DNA of 35,000 bases from Glandiceps talaboti (GCF_964340395.1 NC_135561.1:6903518-6938517); one strand, 5' to 3'. Counted from the stretch's first letter, positions 1-23,189 are shown. Numbers and translations: made by a program. Notes: a model not told the origin generated them from the sequence alone.

Positions 1-105
1 TATTTCACCAAAAGTCATATAAGAAGTTTAAGAGATGTCACAATGATTATGTTATAACTTATGCTAACTGTGATCATTTGTAATCTTCTAACACTGTTAC
101 TTTAC

Positions 106-608
106 CTCTTGGTGTAAAGGTATCATCCAGTGGGAGATCTACTTGATCAATTCTGTCCAAGCCCCAGGAACTTACAGCCGATAGACTGAAAATAGAATCT
201 TCTTCGACGAAGGCAATCTCTCTTAAGGAACGGACCTACATGATGAAGGGAACACGGACTAGTCTCTAAATAGTTTAATTATAAGAATATGGGCATTTAA
301 AACCATCACTGCATCAGGTTATAATTCTGGTAAGTGATATATCATGTGAAAGTATTTCATGATTATCCAATTATGATATTTCCGAATCACCATAACCATA
401 GTAGTAATCAGTATTGAAATGGCAGATTTGATAACTTACCATTGTCAAGGCTTTCTCGTTCATTTCAGCAACAAACATATTTATTGTGTTGTACTTGTTT
501 CCCATCTTAATGTCCAGATTGTTGTCCTCTGCCAAATCTTTCACTTTATTTATGACATTATCAAGGTCATTTTGTAACGATCCGTCCTGAAAGGAATGAT
601 AGTCGTCG

Positions 609-668
<60 letters not shown>

Positions 669-958
669 ACACCCCCACCCCACCAACACCACTCCTTCCA
701 TTATTTAAATCCCTAATAGTCTGGCAACAAGCAATATAACATTCACATTATGATATCAAACAGAATTACTGTAAAACTGGAAACTGTTTACGACGGACAC
801 ACATAGTTAGTTATGGTAATTAATTATGTGTTTACCTTGAGAGTGAATATATACCTTCCAGGAATACGTTTGCCTTCAAGTCCCTGGTGTAGAGGGGCAA
901 GGAAAGGTTTACCATACACGGATACAGCCAAAACCACTAGAAGTACAACGACTTTCAT
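106..958 (-). CDS. Gene 1: subtilase (S8A) pre-pro-protease, 5' part only
   Basis: The first three coding exons of a secreted subtilisin-like protease are visible, read right to left: exon 1 836-958, exon 2 440-586, exon 3 106-235. All have GT donors and AG acceptors, with phases 0, 0 and 1 as in the four complete paralogs. Exon 1 starts with the signal peptide MKVVVLLVVLAVSVYG and reaches the propeptide motif IPGRYIFTLK. Exon 2 (49 codons) is the I9 propeptide body, ending in FVAEMNEKALTM. Exon 3 carries the propeptide end and start of the mature enzyme (SSWGLDRIDQVDLPLDDTF). The Asp, His and Ser exons lie beyond the left edge, so activity cannot be judged. It is clearly more diverged than the other copies (for example VSVYGKPF against VSAYARPL). 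An AG acceptor just before the ATG (exon from 965) and a TATA-like sequence near 1112-1119 suggest a 5' untranslated exon as in the neighbours. Confidence 0.85.
608..668. repeat. (TCA)n microsatellite in gene 1 intron 1
   Basis: About 20 near-perfect TCA units lie just upstream of the exon 2 acceptor of gene 1 (exon starts at 586 on the minus strand). Confidence 0.95.
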
Positions 959-1063
959 GATGCTTCTGTTAACGAAATATATTCCTTATTATTGAACAAA
1001 TCATGTAACACCCATGCTGATAGTTAAGCACACGCGTTGTTCAGTTGTGACCTTATTAATTAC

Positions 1064-1119
1064 CAATACACTTTTACTGAAAAGATCTGATGTTTTGACA
1101 TCAGCGATGATCTATATAT
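1064..1119 (-). promoter_or_regulatory. Possible TATA box and 5' untranslated exon of gene 1
   Basis: On the minus strand a CATATATAGATC sequence (about 1110-1119) is followed by a short stretch ending at a candidate donor TTG|GTAATTA (exon end 1064). The matching acceptor AACAG lies at 966-970, just before the ATG of gene 1. The arrangement mirrors the neighbours but the sequence is not conserved with them, so this is tentative. Confidence 0.4.
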
Positions 1120-1680
1120 GATGTTTTACTTCGCAGTTTGGCAGATAGTAAGTTAATTTTCAAGACTCCACATTTTGTCAGAACTTATAACTGTTATAGT
1201 GAAAGAAGAATATGATCAATGCTTGAAATTAAACTGATAATTTGTTGAAATCATAATGACTGGATAAAAGATAGTAATTACCTGTTTATCGGTTGGTTTC
1301 TGACAAATACTAGGTTCATGTAAAAACTTAGTCGCTGTGATAAGTAAGTTGGTTCAAGCTACCCTAGTACATCCGGAAGAGTGATGTGTTCATGGTAAAA
1401 CATTAACTTCAAGCTTTTCAGCTGGCACTATTTGTTGAAGTGACGTTATGATAAAAGTCTATCCCTTGTTATTATCTTACGATGAATCTTAAAGACTAGA
1501 TTTGTTCAAATCCCTTCACCTGCTATATTCACACGCTTTTTTTTAATCATGCGTCAAGAGTAAAAATGCATACAAACATCCTAAATCGTGGAGTGTGGAG
1601 GCCACATAGATGTATATTTTATTTTAATCACGCATCGTCAATTTCTTAGCCATTACCCTATGAGAAATGCAAACACACAC

Positions 1681-1735
1681 ACAAACAAACAAACAAACAA
1701 ACAAACAAACAAACAAACAAACAAACAAACAAAAA
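1681..1735. repeat. (ACAA)n microsatellite
   Basis: Fifty-five bases of near-perfect ACAA units, preceded by a few CA units. Confidence 0.95.
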
Positions 1736-2096
1736 CACAACATATTTGCATGTCATTGTTGACGTGTCCAAATTGACAAAACAAGAAACCAGTAAATGAA
1801 TCAAAGTGATTTGTTAAAATTTAGTGACCTCATCTCTCCACCCATTCGCGCATGCTCTTGTTACCACGCATTGCGCTGTAATGAATTTAGATGGATTACA
1901 GTTTATGTGTGTGTCTATTTCTGAAGAACTTGACACATGTCAAATCACGTTACAATATCAATATTCTAACCACTATAATAAATAACCCACAGTTATAATG
2001 TATCCAGGCAAAGGTTATATGGGTCCACAAATTTACATTTATCCTCCGCCATGACTTTCATGTTTTGCCACGGAAGGTTATGTTATGGTTTTGCCG

Positions 2097-2156
2097 GTCT
2101 GTCTGTCTGTTTGTCCATCCGTCCATCCATCCGTCCGTCCGTCCGTCCGTCCGTTC

Positions 2157-2188
<32 letters not shown>

Positions 2189-2189
2189 G
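2097..2189. repeat. (GTCT)/(GTCC) compound microsatellite
   Basis: GTCT units flank a central run of GTCC/CATC units, consistent with stepwise mutation within one tetranucleotide tract. Confidence 0.95.
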
Positions 2190-2910
2190 CATGATATCTA
2201 AAGAAGTACTTTATCATTACTAATAAAACTTGCTATACATTTTCCACATGGTTATGACAAGAAATAATTATGTTTTGGTAAACGCCCAATGAGTATTAAT
2301 GACGGATTTGCATAATTAATGGTTCTCATAAATTACTCTATATCTCCAGAATGGACACACTTCTTGTCTTGATAAGGTAATATTGTTGATGTAGTTAACC
2401 TTCTTGTTGTTGGAAGGTTTTACTGTTGTCATTGAAGTTAGGGTTAGGTTTGCACCTGTCAGGTTTGTGATATACACATGCACTCTCGCGCATTGTATCA
2501 AATAGGTACATCTGGGATACGTGCCTTTCATGTGGAAAATTATTATGCTCGGGGGCAATATGCGAGAAAGTTGTACACCGTCTAAGTTGTTGTTTTTACA
2601 AGATACTTCATAGTCTGTCAAATTATGATTGCAGTTGACCATGACAAATGATATATAAGTAACTGTTTGCCCCTTTCGATCAACAGTTTTGTTATAATTT
2701 CAATTTTGTCTTAGGGGAAGTTTCTTAGTTGTTTGGAGTAAGCAGTTGACATAAAACGTTAATATTTAAAGGATGTGAAGTTACAAACCATTGAAATATT
2801 GGTGACCGATAAGCAGCTTTGAATTATGAAATATTTTGAGACATTTTCTAGACACACTCCTGAACTTATTTCAATAACAGAAAGTACAAGAAGACTTGTT
2901 TTGCGTGTTG

Positions 2911-2916
2911 TTTATT
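2911..2916 (-). terminator. Poly(A) signal of gene 2
   Basis: AATAAA on the minus strand, about 170 bp after the TAA at 3082. It aligns with the gene 3 signal and sits inside the duplicated 3' flank. Confidence 0.55.
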
Positions 2917-3081
2917 TAACTCTTATATTTAATAGAATCTTACATTTAAATCAAAAAGGTCTATGAAAAGAAGGTGTTCAGTGATGATTGAATAAGTAAA
3001 AATATCTGATCATCCAATCTTTATTTGATTTATCAAATCAAACTCTGCAATAGTTTCAAAAGTGCCAATTTCACTACGAAG

Positions 3082-8090
<5,009 letters not shown>

Positions 8091-8237
8091 TTTCAAATAT
8101 TACTCTCTGAAAAGACAAACAAATGCTGGTGTTAAGATTGGACATGAACTGGTTAACTAGTATTATACTCCTCTCCTCGCTAAATATCAAAGTTATGGCA
8201 ACCGAAATGTAAGAAGAACAATTTCAGAAACACTTAC

Positions 8238-8300
8238 GTTTACAATTAAATAATGTTTCAACTACAGTGATCGAAAAGTTAAAGATCTATGCTATATAAA
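8238..8300 (-). promoter_or_regulatory. Core promoter and untranslated first exon of gene 2
   Basis: Minus-strand TTTATATAGC (8291-8300) is a good TATA box. About 30 bp downstream a start site would give a short non-coding exon ending at AAAC|GTAAGTGTTT (8238). The acceptor TTTTCAG lies at 8107-8113, leaving a 16-nt leader (8091-8106) before the ATG at 8090. Gene 3 has the same layout at the same relative place. Confidence 0.65.
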
Positions 8301-8369
8301 CAATTTGCTTGCCAATTTACCAGATTGCATCAGGTGTAAAAGAAGAATTACTTAACATATCCTGCTAAA

Positions 8370-8485
8370 TTAAAGTCAATTGTGGATTGGCGTATCACCG
8401 TGTATTTTGATTCACCTGTACCTTGTACCATCCGGATTATGCAAATTAAGTCGAGTGGACGCCAGTGGAATAACCACGTGATGGT
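8370..8485 (-). promoter_or_regulatory. Conserved upstream promoter block of gene 2
   Basis: This block is closely matched upstream of gene 3 (15215-15345). Shared elements: a CCAAT box on the coding strand (8385-8390, about 90 bp before the TATA box), the adjacent GATTGGCGTATCACCGTGTA string (8385-8404), an octamer ATGCAAAT (8439-8446, plus strand) and a CACGTG E-box (8475-8480). Conservation between diverged paralogs beyond the transcribed region suggests regulatory function, though shared ancestry alone could also explain it. Confidence 0.55.
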
Positions 8486-9227
8486 ACTGACCATTATTCA
8501 AGAGAGCTCAGATGAAGTACAATAAAAAAAACATCTACGGAATGTATCCAAGGTGATTCACTTCATTATGTAGGTCCTCAAATTCAAAGTCATCCTCGGG
8601 AATTATTGTATCATCCATCTTTTTATCGAAATCTGCTTGTCGTTGAATTATTAATTATACTGGGGAGTTGAATATTGAATTATTTATTTCACCAAATAAA
8701 AATGTATAAATTTCAAAGAAAGAACTTTCAGATATTGTCAGAGTCATATATAATGATAAGAGTATTAGAAATTAAAAACAAATATTAATGACAGGTAATA
8801 TGTTAGCAGTAATTATATTATAGCATTACCAATTCCAGTGAATTTTGTGACGTCATCGTTGTACATTATTACTGATAATGTACTCCGTTATTGGGCATCG
8901 TGGCCCCCGGAACGAGCATAACAATACAAGCTTATGTCCGTAAGGCAATAAAGGTGTGGGTATTTAAGAATAGGGAACTTATGGGGTAAACACCATAAGA
9001 ATTTTTTTTAAAAGATTAAAATTAAAATGAAACAAATTTGTGTTCACAGCAGTTCATTGAAGTGCAGTGTATGTGTGTACGTGTACGTGTACGTACGTGT
9101 GTCGCTATGATTAGTATTCAGCTTTCGGGCCGAACATGGCAGACGATGTTCAGCGCTGTGTATATATACGTTGTTTGCGTTTCTCGGTCTACAAATTCCC
9201 AGGAAATTGGCAAAACTATAAAATAAT
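8486..9227. other. Upstream spacer of gene 2
   Basis: AT-rich DNA without a recognisable gene, RNA or repeat. Confidence 0.5.
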
Positions 9228-9369
9228 AACAATAATGTACGCCCTCCCAGTCCAAAATGGACTCAAGCAAACTTTGCACTCCATAATGGGCTCGGCGACA
9301 GCCGAGCCCATTATGTCGTTCAAAGTTTGCTTTCGTCCATTATGGGCTGGGAGGGCGTACATTATTGTT
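9228..9369. mobile_element. 142-bp foldback (inverted repeat) element
   Basis: The sequence is almost fully self-complementary around a centre near 9298-9299. The outer arms (starting AACAATAATGTACGCCCTCC) match perfectly for more than 20 bp, inner segments (AGCAAACTTTG, CATAATGGGCTCGGC) match as well, and a few short bulges separate them. There is no coding potential. This is typical of a foldback or MITE-like non-autonomous element; family unknown. Confidence 0.7.
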
Positions 9370-9682
9370 TAAATATTAGGATCGAAACTTGCTTGGAAAT
9401 TGTTATAAAACAAAACTAAAGTAGTTATGCACGGAAAGATCTCCCAATTGTTTGTTGTTCTGATAAATCCAAGTATTATAACTAAATATCATAACTTTCA
9501 GCAACTTTTAACAGAAAAGAAGGGAAAGAGTGTGACTTAGTTCAGCCTCATTTTATGTGACAGTGTCTATCACCGTAAGATCTGTACAGTTTCATTGTTC
9601 ATTTCCTTGTGATTCCTCTACAGTTGTTCTGTTCATGATGACACACAAATTTGATAAAACATCATTTAGTCAGGTATGCGTG

Positions 9683-9687
<5 letters not shown>

Positions 9688-9738
<51 letters not shown>

Positions 9739-9889
9739 GTTATGTATTCATAGGCAGTAAATAAGTGCAAAACAGCTTGATATACAGTCGCACCTATTGT
9801 ATGCATATGTTTGATTAATTCATATTTCCCTGTCACATTTACTGAATATAGTGGGTCAATCTGTTGACAAAGACAGTATAACTCGTTCC

Positions 9890-9920
<31 letters not shown>

Positions 9921-10051
9921 CATACATACATACATACATACATACATACACACACATGCATACATACTTGCATGCATACATGCATGCACGTGGGCGGGCG
10001 GGCAGGCAGGCAGGCTGGCTGACTGACTGACTGACTGACTGACTGACTGAC
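9688..10051. repeat. Cluster of (TG)n, (CATA)n and (TGAC)n microsatellites
   Basis: A (TG)n run (9688-9735) and, after about 150 bp of unique DNA, a CATA run (9891-9949) passing through CATG and GGCG/GGCA units into TGAC units. Confidence 0.95.
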
Positions 10052-10649
10052 AGCTATCATTGAAACAGTATATGTGCGTGTTTTGACAGGGTAAATGTGT
10101 TGATGTATTGAACATACGGGACATTTGTCATAAGTTGAAGTGTATATTGCCCAATGGCACTATTGGAGAAAAATGGTACCACGTCTACATGATTTTCACA
10201 AGATACTCTCAAATTCTGTCAATCTAACCGAGTGAAAATGATAATTACAAAACTTGATATAATTTCCATTACATATGAACGTCAACTTGGTATAATTAAA
10301 ATAAATAACAATTGCAATATGAGTGTTGTGTCTTCGGATCTAGATGTTCTTCGCCTTCCTCACCTCAGACATATATCAATAGCATCCATTCCTCATTATT
10401 TTAGCAAACTTTCATATTGGGCCGGAGTTATAATATATAATTGTTTTTTGTACTTTAATTGAATGTGGTTACATTGAATGGCTGGTGGTTGTTTAGATTT
10501 CAGATAAAAATGAACAATTAAGTGTATACGTCACCCACTTTATTATACTCAAACCATCCAACATCAACTAAAACATCAACCATTCAAAATTGACAGGGAA
10601 ATCTCAACTCCAGAACATCCAAAGAAAAATTATGTGATTTACGTCCTGG
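10052..10649. other. Spacer between genes 2 and 3
   Basis: AT-rich sequence with no recognised feature. The short ORFs here lack family motifs. Confidence 0.5.
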
Positions 10650-10971
10650 GTCAATCGATAATTTTTTCTTAAAACAACACGAAACTTGTATAGTCCGCCA
10701 AATTATGATTGCATAATTGCAAGTCCACATGTTTCATATTTATAATTCCCATGGTAACGTTTTGCTCCTTTCGATCGATGGTTTTGTCAAGATGTACGTT
10801 TTGGGGGTAAAAATAGTTATTTTTGGAGTAGGAAAACAGTGGACATGTATTTTGATTTGATGGAATGATGGGAAGCTTTGAATGGTGAAATACTTGGCAA
10901 CACTTTCTAAACACTCTCCTGAGGTTATATGAAAAACAGAGGGCACAAAGAATATTTGTGTTGTTGTGTTG

Positions 10972-10977
10972 TTTATT
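10972..10977 (-). terminator. Poly(A) signal of gene 3
   Basis: AATAAA on the minus strand about 160 bp after the stop codon, in the same sequence context (a GT-rich run followed by TTTATTT on the plus strand) as gene 2. Confidence 0.55.
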
Positions 10978-11138
10978 TTAATTCTTATATTTGTTAGAAT
11001 ATTACATTGTAATTGTAATCAAAAGACAAAGACAAAAAAACTTGTTCTTGACTTAAGTACAAATATTTTATCATCAAACCTCTGTTTGATTTATCAAATT
11101 TTTCTCTGTTTCAAAAAGTGCCAATTTTCGCTACGAAG

Positions 11139-14938
<3,800 letters not shown>

Positions 14939-15074
14939 TTCAAAGTGCTTTTCTCTGAAAAAGACAAATTAAAGTTAGTGTTCAGATTTGTTAATACAAT
15001 ATTCGTCTCATCACAGAAATTATGGCAAGAATATAAGTACGAATAAAAAGAAAAGCTATTTTAGCAACACCCAC

Positions 15075-15137
15075 CGTTACAGGTAAGGAAGAGTTTGAAC
15101 TATAGTGATCGAAACTAAATGTTTCTACTATATATAT
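15075..15137 (-). promoter_or_regulatory. Core promoter and untranslated first exon of gene 3
   Basis: A minus-strand TATATATAG box (about 15129-15137) precedes a short leader exon ending at a candidate donor ACG|GTGGGTG (15075). The acceptor TTTTTCAG ends at 14955, giving a short leader directly before the ATG at 14938. The leader segment aligns with that of gene 2 (shared string CGATCACTATAGTT against CGATCACTGTAGTT). Confidence 0.6.
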
Positions 15138-15214
15138 CATTTGCTTGCCGATTTATCAGATTACAGATAAAGATAGTATCTAATTAAGTTACGTAAAATT
15201 TAGTATCCTGTCAA

Positions 15215-15345
15215 ATTAAAGTCTGTCAATCGTAGATTGGCGTATCACCGTGTATTTTAATTCACCTGTACCTACATGTACCATCCGGGTTATGCAAATT
15301 AACTGGAGTGAGCGCCCTCGGATCCGGAATAACCACGTGGTGTTA
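15215..15345 (-). promoter_or_regulatory. Conserved upstream promoter block of gene 3
   Basis: Counterpart of the gene 2 block: inverted CCAAT box (15235-15240), octamer ATGCAAAT (15292-15299) and E-box CACGTG (15334-15339) occur in the same order and orientation, with similar spacing. Confidence 0.55.
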
Positions 15346-15699
15346 CCGACCATGAATTCAAGATGGCTACCTCCACCAACAGTTGGACAGAGGTTGTCTG
15401 TGTTTATTTGCCAGTATTAGCAAGATATCCAAATCCGGAAGTTAGTGATGTCTTTGTTGTTTAGTCTTTGTTCTGTGCATGGCACTCTATGTACGTTCGA
15501 CATATTAAAATGTTTCCTACTTTGATAATATGAAAATTCTTCATTGACAATCCAAATTATGATTTTGTACTATCATTAATAATAATATAATTAATGTTGT
15601 TTTCTTGAAAGAATGGACGCTATTAATAGTTTAGATCCAAAGAGAGTCATCAGCTTGGGTTCATGATATAATGAGGCTTACAGCCATGCAGGTTGTCTC

Positions 15700-16670
15700 G
15701 ATCAGTTCTCGTAGACACGGGAACGTTCACGAGATCATCAAAAACTAAACATGTCAATCTCAGCTTATTGATAAGAAATGAACCACAACTTAAGATCTAT
15801 CTGGAAGTCCAGGTGAACGTATTAGCCAAAGGGTTGAACTTCGGACAAGATGACAGTCAGAAATTGTACGTGGCAAGTTGTCGGAAGGTGAGGCAGCTGA
15901 GCTCAGATCCTCTGAAATGCGGTGCTCTTTAAATCGTCTAAACCCACCCAAACCTAACCTCTCGAAAGGGGAACGGACTGCCAATGAGATCGTGACATCA
16001 TTATCCACCCAGCAGATAAAGGAGGGACCACTGTTATTCTAGATAGAGAGTCGTCTGAATTTAAAACCAATGAACCTCTTAACAATCAATCCACTTACAC
16101 TAAACTATCTAAAGACCCAACCAGTTCCCACAAACGAAAGTTGGTTATAGTTGGTTTCCCGTTTCAAGAAAGAGGGTAAAATGACAGAAGCTACCTATAG
16201 GAAACTGTACCTAAGTTCTATGCACCGTCAAAAATAAAAAGGGTACTCTTAGACCCATGGTTTCCAGTATTGAACCATTGCGTACTAGTCTGCCAAGTTT
16301 TTTGAGGGACATTCTCTCACCACAACATCATAAGAACTCTATAAGGACTTCATGGACAAGATATCAAATATGAAAGTGGAAGAGGATTAGGTCATGGTTT
16401 CTTATGATGTATCATGGCATGTATTGTTCACTAAACTAAGTGTACCAGCGTAGGACGCAGTGGATGTTATCAGATGTCGACTGCAGGAGATTAGTTCACT
16501 TAAGGATAGAACGAATCTCTTGGTCAATGATATCATCCATTTGTTATCTTTACTAAAAACTAGATACTGCACATTTCCGGTTCAGAGTCAACATATGCCA
16601 TTATACAGCTTTGGGCTCACTAATCTCTCCGATTGTGGCTAACCTGTTTCAGGACAGTATGGACCTAATG
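15700..16670 (+). pseudogene. Degenerate Penelope-like element reverse transcriptase
   Basis: Conceptual translation in shifting plus-strand frames gives a colinear series of motifs typical of Penelope-like element (PLE) reverse transcriptases: VNVLAKGLNFG (near 15813), HPADKGGTTVILDRESSEF (near 16006), RPMVSSIEPLRTSLPSFL (16251), MVSYDV (16394), DVIRCRLQEISSLKDRTNLL (from about 16463), and GSLISPIVANLFQDSMD (16614-16664). The frames are broken by several indels and stops. The YADD region and the GIY-YIG endonuclease that normally follow are not seen before the TIR element at 16730. This is a dead 5'/central fragment in the spacer upstream of gene 3. PLE assignment rests on motif memory and was not checked by search. 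Confidence 0.75.
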
Positions 16671-16729
16671 TCTGGTGGTAATATACGACGTCTTGATGCT
16701 ATCATTAAAATATAATAATTATATATAAT

Positions 16730-16865
16730 CTCCCGGTAAATTCCGAATGAATGCTACGTCATCGAGGACGAATGATTGCCCTCATGAATGTCGGCCGTAT
16801 CCCTCCGAGCCGATAGGGGAATCTTGAGTCAGAGATGACGTAGCACGAATGAGAAATACCGGGAG
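16730..16865. mobile_element. 136-bp MITE-like element with imperfect TIRs
   Basis: The ends are CTCCCGGTAAATT... and ...AATACCGGGAG, and each arm continues to a shared TGCTACGTCATC segment, giving imperfect terminal inverted repeats of about 35 bp. The internal sequence is GC-richer than the AT-rich flanks. No clear target-site duplication was identified and there is no ORF. It sits right after the PLE fragment. Confidence 0.6.
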
Positions 16866-17556
16866 GTAATTTATTTATTATATACATAGACCCACTATTT
16901 TATTCTGTTATGACGACAATTTTAAATCAAAATATTTCGAAACTTACGCTGAACGCGCATCAATTTTACGAAGTGATGGGGCTCCAGCGCTCAGCTGTTC
17001 ATTCAGTTTTCAGAATGTAGACGTCATTGCCACAGCTGCCGTAGCTACTACTACTAAGGTATATATTGAGATCAGTAAAATTACACCACAGACTTTCTAG
17101 TAGGAAACATTTTGCCAACGACGGGACGTTTGTCAAGAGCAGTGCTTAATTCTTTGATAAAATATAGACACTTTCATCGTAAAAAATTAGACACGTCGAG
17201 AGACTAACGAACGGATACCTATATTACACCGGTTATGCATATAACTGGGCTCAGAGTCATACGCTAAAAACATCAACACTGGCAAGTTAAAATGTCGAAA
17301 ACATTGTGAAATTTTCAAAAACACATTGTCAAAAGACGTTCAAAAATTCTATCAACAGTTGATTTTAACGGACAACAATTTCACTGCGTTGCGCAACTAT
17401 CACAACTGGAAGTTTTTACGATGTTGATGTTAGCATGTCTACGTACGTTAGTGGCTGTACTAAAGGCTAGACGATAGATGTGTCCATAAGGGGTGTATTT
17501 GTTCACTGTTCACGGCAATCCACGAATAGCAAGGAAACCATATTTTCAAACAACTA
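16866..17556. other. Spacer between genes 3 and 4
   Basis: No gene, RNA or repeat was recognised. Confidence 0.5.
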
Positions 17557-17584
17557 CAACAACAACAACAACAACAACAACAAC
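17557..17584. repeat. (CAA)n microsatellite
   Basis: About nine CAA units. Confidence 0.95.
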
Positions 17585-17650
17585 ATCGTAACTGTACAGG
17601 TTGACGATGTTTACAAATAATTCAAAGTAGTTCCGACCATATTACTATAG

Positions 17651-17714
17651 TGTGACGTCAAAGTATAGTAATATGAAATGTATTGATTTCATATTACTAT
17701 ACTTTGACGTCACA
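17651..17714. repeat. Perfect 28-bp inverted repeat with 8-bp loop
   Basis: Arms 17651-17678 and 17687-17714 are exact reverse complements, separated by TGTATTGA. Each arm includes the palindromic cAMP-response-type motif TGACGTCA near its outer end. It can form a stable hairpin or cruciform. Confidence 0.9.
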
Positions 17715-17858
17715 CCCTAGGAATGTATATATCTAATGTATAAATAAGGGATAGTTACGTTCGTAGACACTCTACATCACGTGTGTGTACATGTCTCGTT
17801 CTTCTCTGCTCAGTGTTTTCTCTAGCTTCCTTCTTCGCTTCCTCCCTCTTTTTTGCTC

Positions 17859-17906
17859 TCACTCACTCACTCACTCACTCACTCACTCACTCACTCACTC
17901 ACTCAC
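17859..17906. repeat. (ACTC)n microsatellite
   Basis: Twelve units of ACTC. Confidence 0.95.
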
Positions 17907-18003
17907 CATTTGCCAGGAATAACGAACTTAGGGAAGATAATCTTTGGTCAAACGATCCAACAACATCTACACATATTTAAGCAATTATATTGAAATATAA
18001 ACG

Positions 18004-18021
18004 CATACATACATACATACA

Positions 18022-18055
<34 letters not shown>

Positions 18056-18111
18056 CATACATACATACATGCATGCATGCATGCATGCACGCATGTATGC
18101 ATGCACGCACG

Positions 18112-18162
<51 letters not shown>
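18004..18162. repeat. (CATA)n, (CATG)n and (AC)n compound microsatellite
   Basis: About 16 CATA units pass into CATG/CACG units and then an AC run. It lies immediately 3' of the gene 4 poly(A) signal. Confidence 0.95.
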
Positions 18163-18166
<4 letters not shown>

Positions 18167-18192
18167 AACAGACATTTTAAGATTGGGTGTTT

Positions 18193-18198
18193 TTTATT
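18193..18198 (-). terminator. Poly(A) signal of gene 4
   Basis: AATAAA on the minus strand about 190 bp after the TAA, immediately before a long microsatellite block. This is the nearest AATAAA hexamer that I saw after the stop. Confidence 0.45.
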
Positions 18199-18387
18199 TA
18201 GTAATACCAATAACGTTTGACTTACACAGTCAAGGATATTGTGATATATTACAAAGTATGTCAATGTGAGGTTTAGTACAATCACCTTAAACAAATAAAT
18301 ACCACATTTTTTCTACCGGTCACAAACAACTTCAATGGTACTTTACTGTACGAGTAATGACAAAACCACCGAGACGTATAAATGAAG

Positions 18388-21803
<3,416 letters not shown>

Positions 21804-22556
21804 TTTAATGTCGTCAATCTGCATTTAAGGTAAAGTAAGACAGGCACAAAACATTACATATGAAGAAATCGGTTAGAAATTTGATTGATTTAGACAACTG
21901 AAAGTCTGAGTATCTTAAGTTTTCACACTATACTTAACGCTTCAACATACGCAGTGAAGGTAAAATGACGAACGACTGCTGTCCATTTAGCCACTGAACT
22001 AAAAGTTTGAATGCATTAAAGAAACCCAATGCAATGAAAATAATAGGCCACGTGATCATTATATAGACCTTAGTCAAATTAGTTAACATTGTGTGCACTT
22101 TTACGTTATGAGAGCACATGCCGTTACATATGTTTGGGTTTATACAGGGTTTTATAGTATAGTTTATAGGTGCATATCAGACAATTACACACATTTTGAG
22201 TGTAATTCAATTTGGAATAATATAGTTCCAGTGGATACAAATATTGGAAGTAAATTACCAACAATAATTGTCTTCGAAATGCCTATATTTGGTATAAAAT
22301 GCAGTTTAACAATTCTGCCTTGATGCATTAATCTGCAAGGCGTAGTGTCTAAAGTGATTGCCATATGGTCAAGGTCAAGAATAACCCAAGGATGTGGACA
22401 TTTAGAATAATGCTATAATCTACAAACGTTAAGCTAAGATCTCATAATGGAGCTTGAACAACTGGGATCAGTCAAAATACATGAATTTTGCCGAAGATTC
22501 ATCGACCCCAGCTGACAATATTACAACCAGCTTAGCTGTAGTGTTCCTTCACTTAC

Positions 22557-22666
22557 CTTCAATGTAGCACAGTGAATGAGAATGACCGAGTGCTTGAAAA
22601 TGTCCAGTTATATATAGTCTGCTAATTACTGACTTATCTACCAATTGGAAGTCAACTTAAGATTGG
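22557..22666 (-). promoter_or_regulatory. Promoter and untranslated first exon of gene 4
   Basis: Minus-strand TATATATAA (22608-22616) is followed by a leader exon ending TTGAAG|GTAAGTGAAGG (22557). The acceptor ATGCAG at 21819-21824 precedes the 15-nt leader before the ATG at 21803. Upstream, the palindrome CCAATTGG (22641-22648) and a segment around GAAGTCAACTTAAGATTGG (22648-22666) correspond to sequence upstream of gene 5. Confidence 0.65.
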
Positions 22667-23176
<510 letters not shown>

Positions 23177-23189
23177 TTGGTAGTCCTGG

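Larger units (their letters stand above)
1120..2910. other. Spacer between genes 1 and 2
   Basis: No gene was recognised. It holds an (ACAA)n tract and a GTCC/GTCT tract. From about 2570 rightward it is a diverged copy of the sequence at 10650-10980, the shared 3' flank of genes 2 and 3. The 108-codon minus-strand ORF at 2316-2642 shows no recognisable family. Confidence 0.6.

Noticed and set aside
10232-10462. 76-codon plus-strand ORF
   Set aside because: It has no recognisable motif, no paralog in the equivalent spacers, and an AT-rich composition expected by chance.
17948-18294. Cys/Val and Met/Tyr repeat ORFs
   Set aside because: They are translations of the CATA/AC compound microsatellite beyond the gene 4 poly(A) signal.
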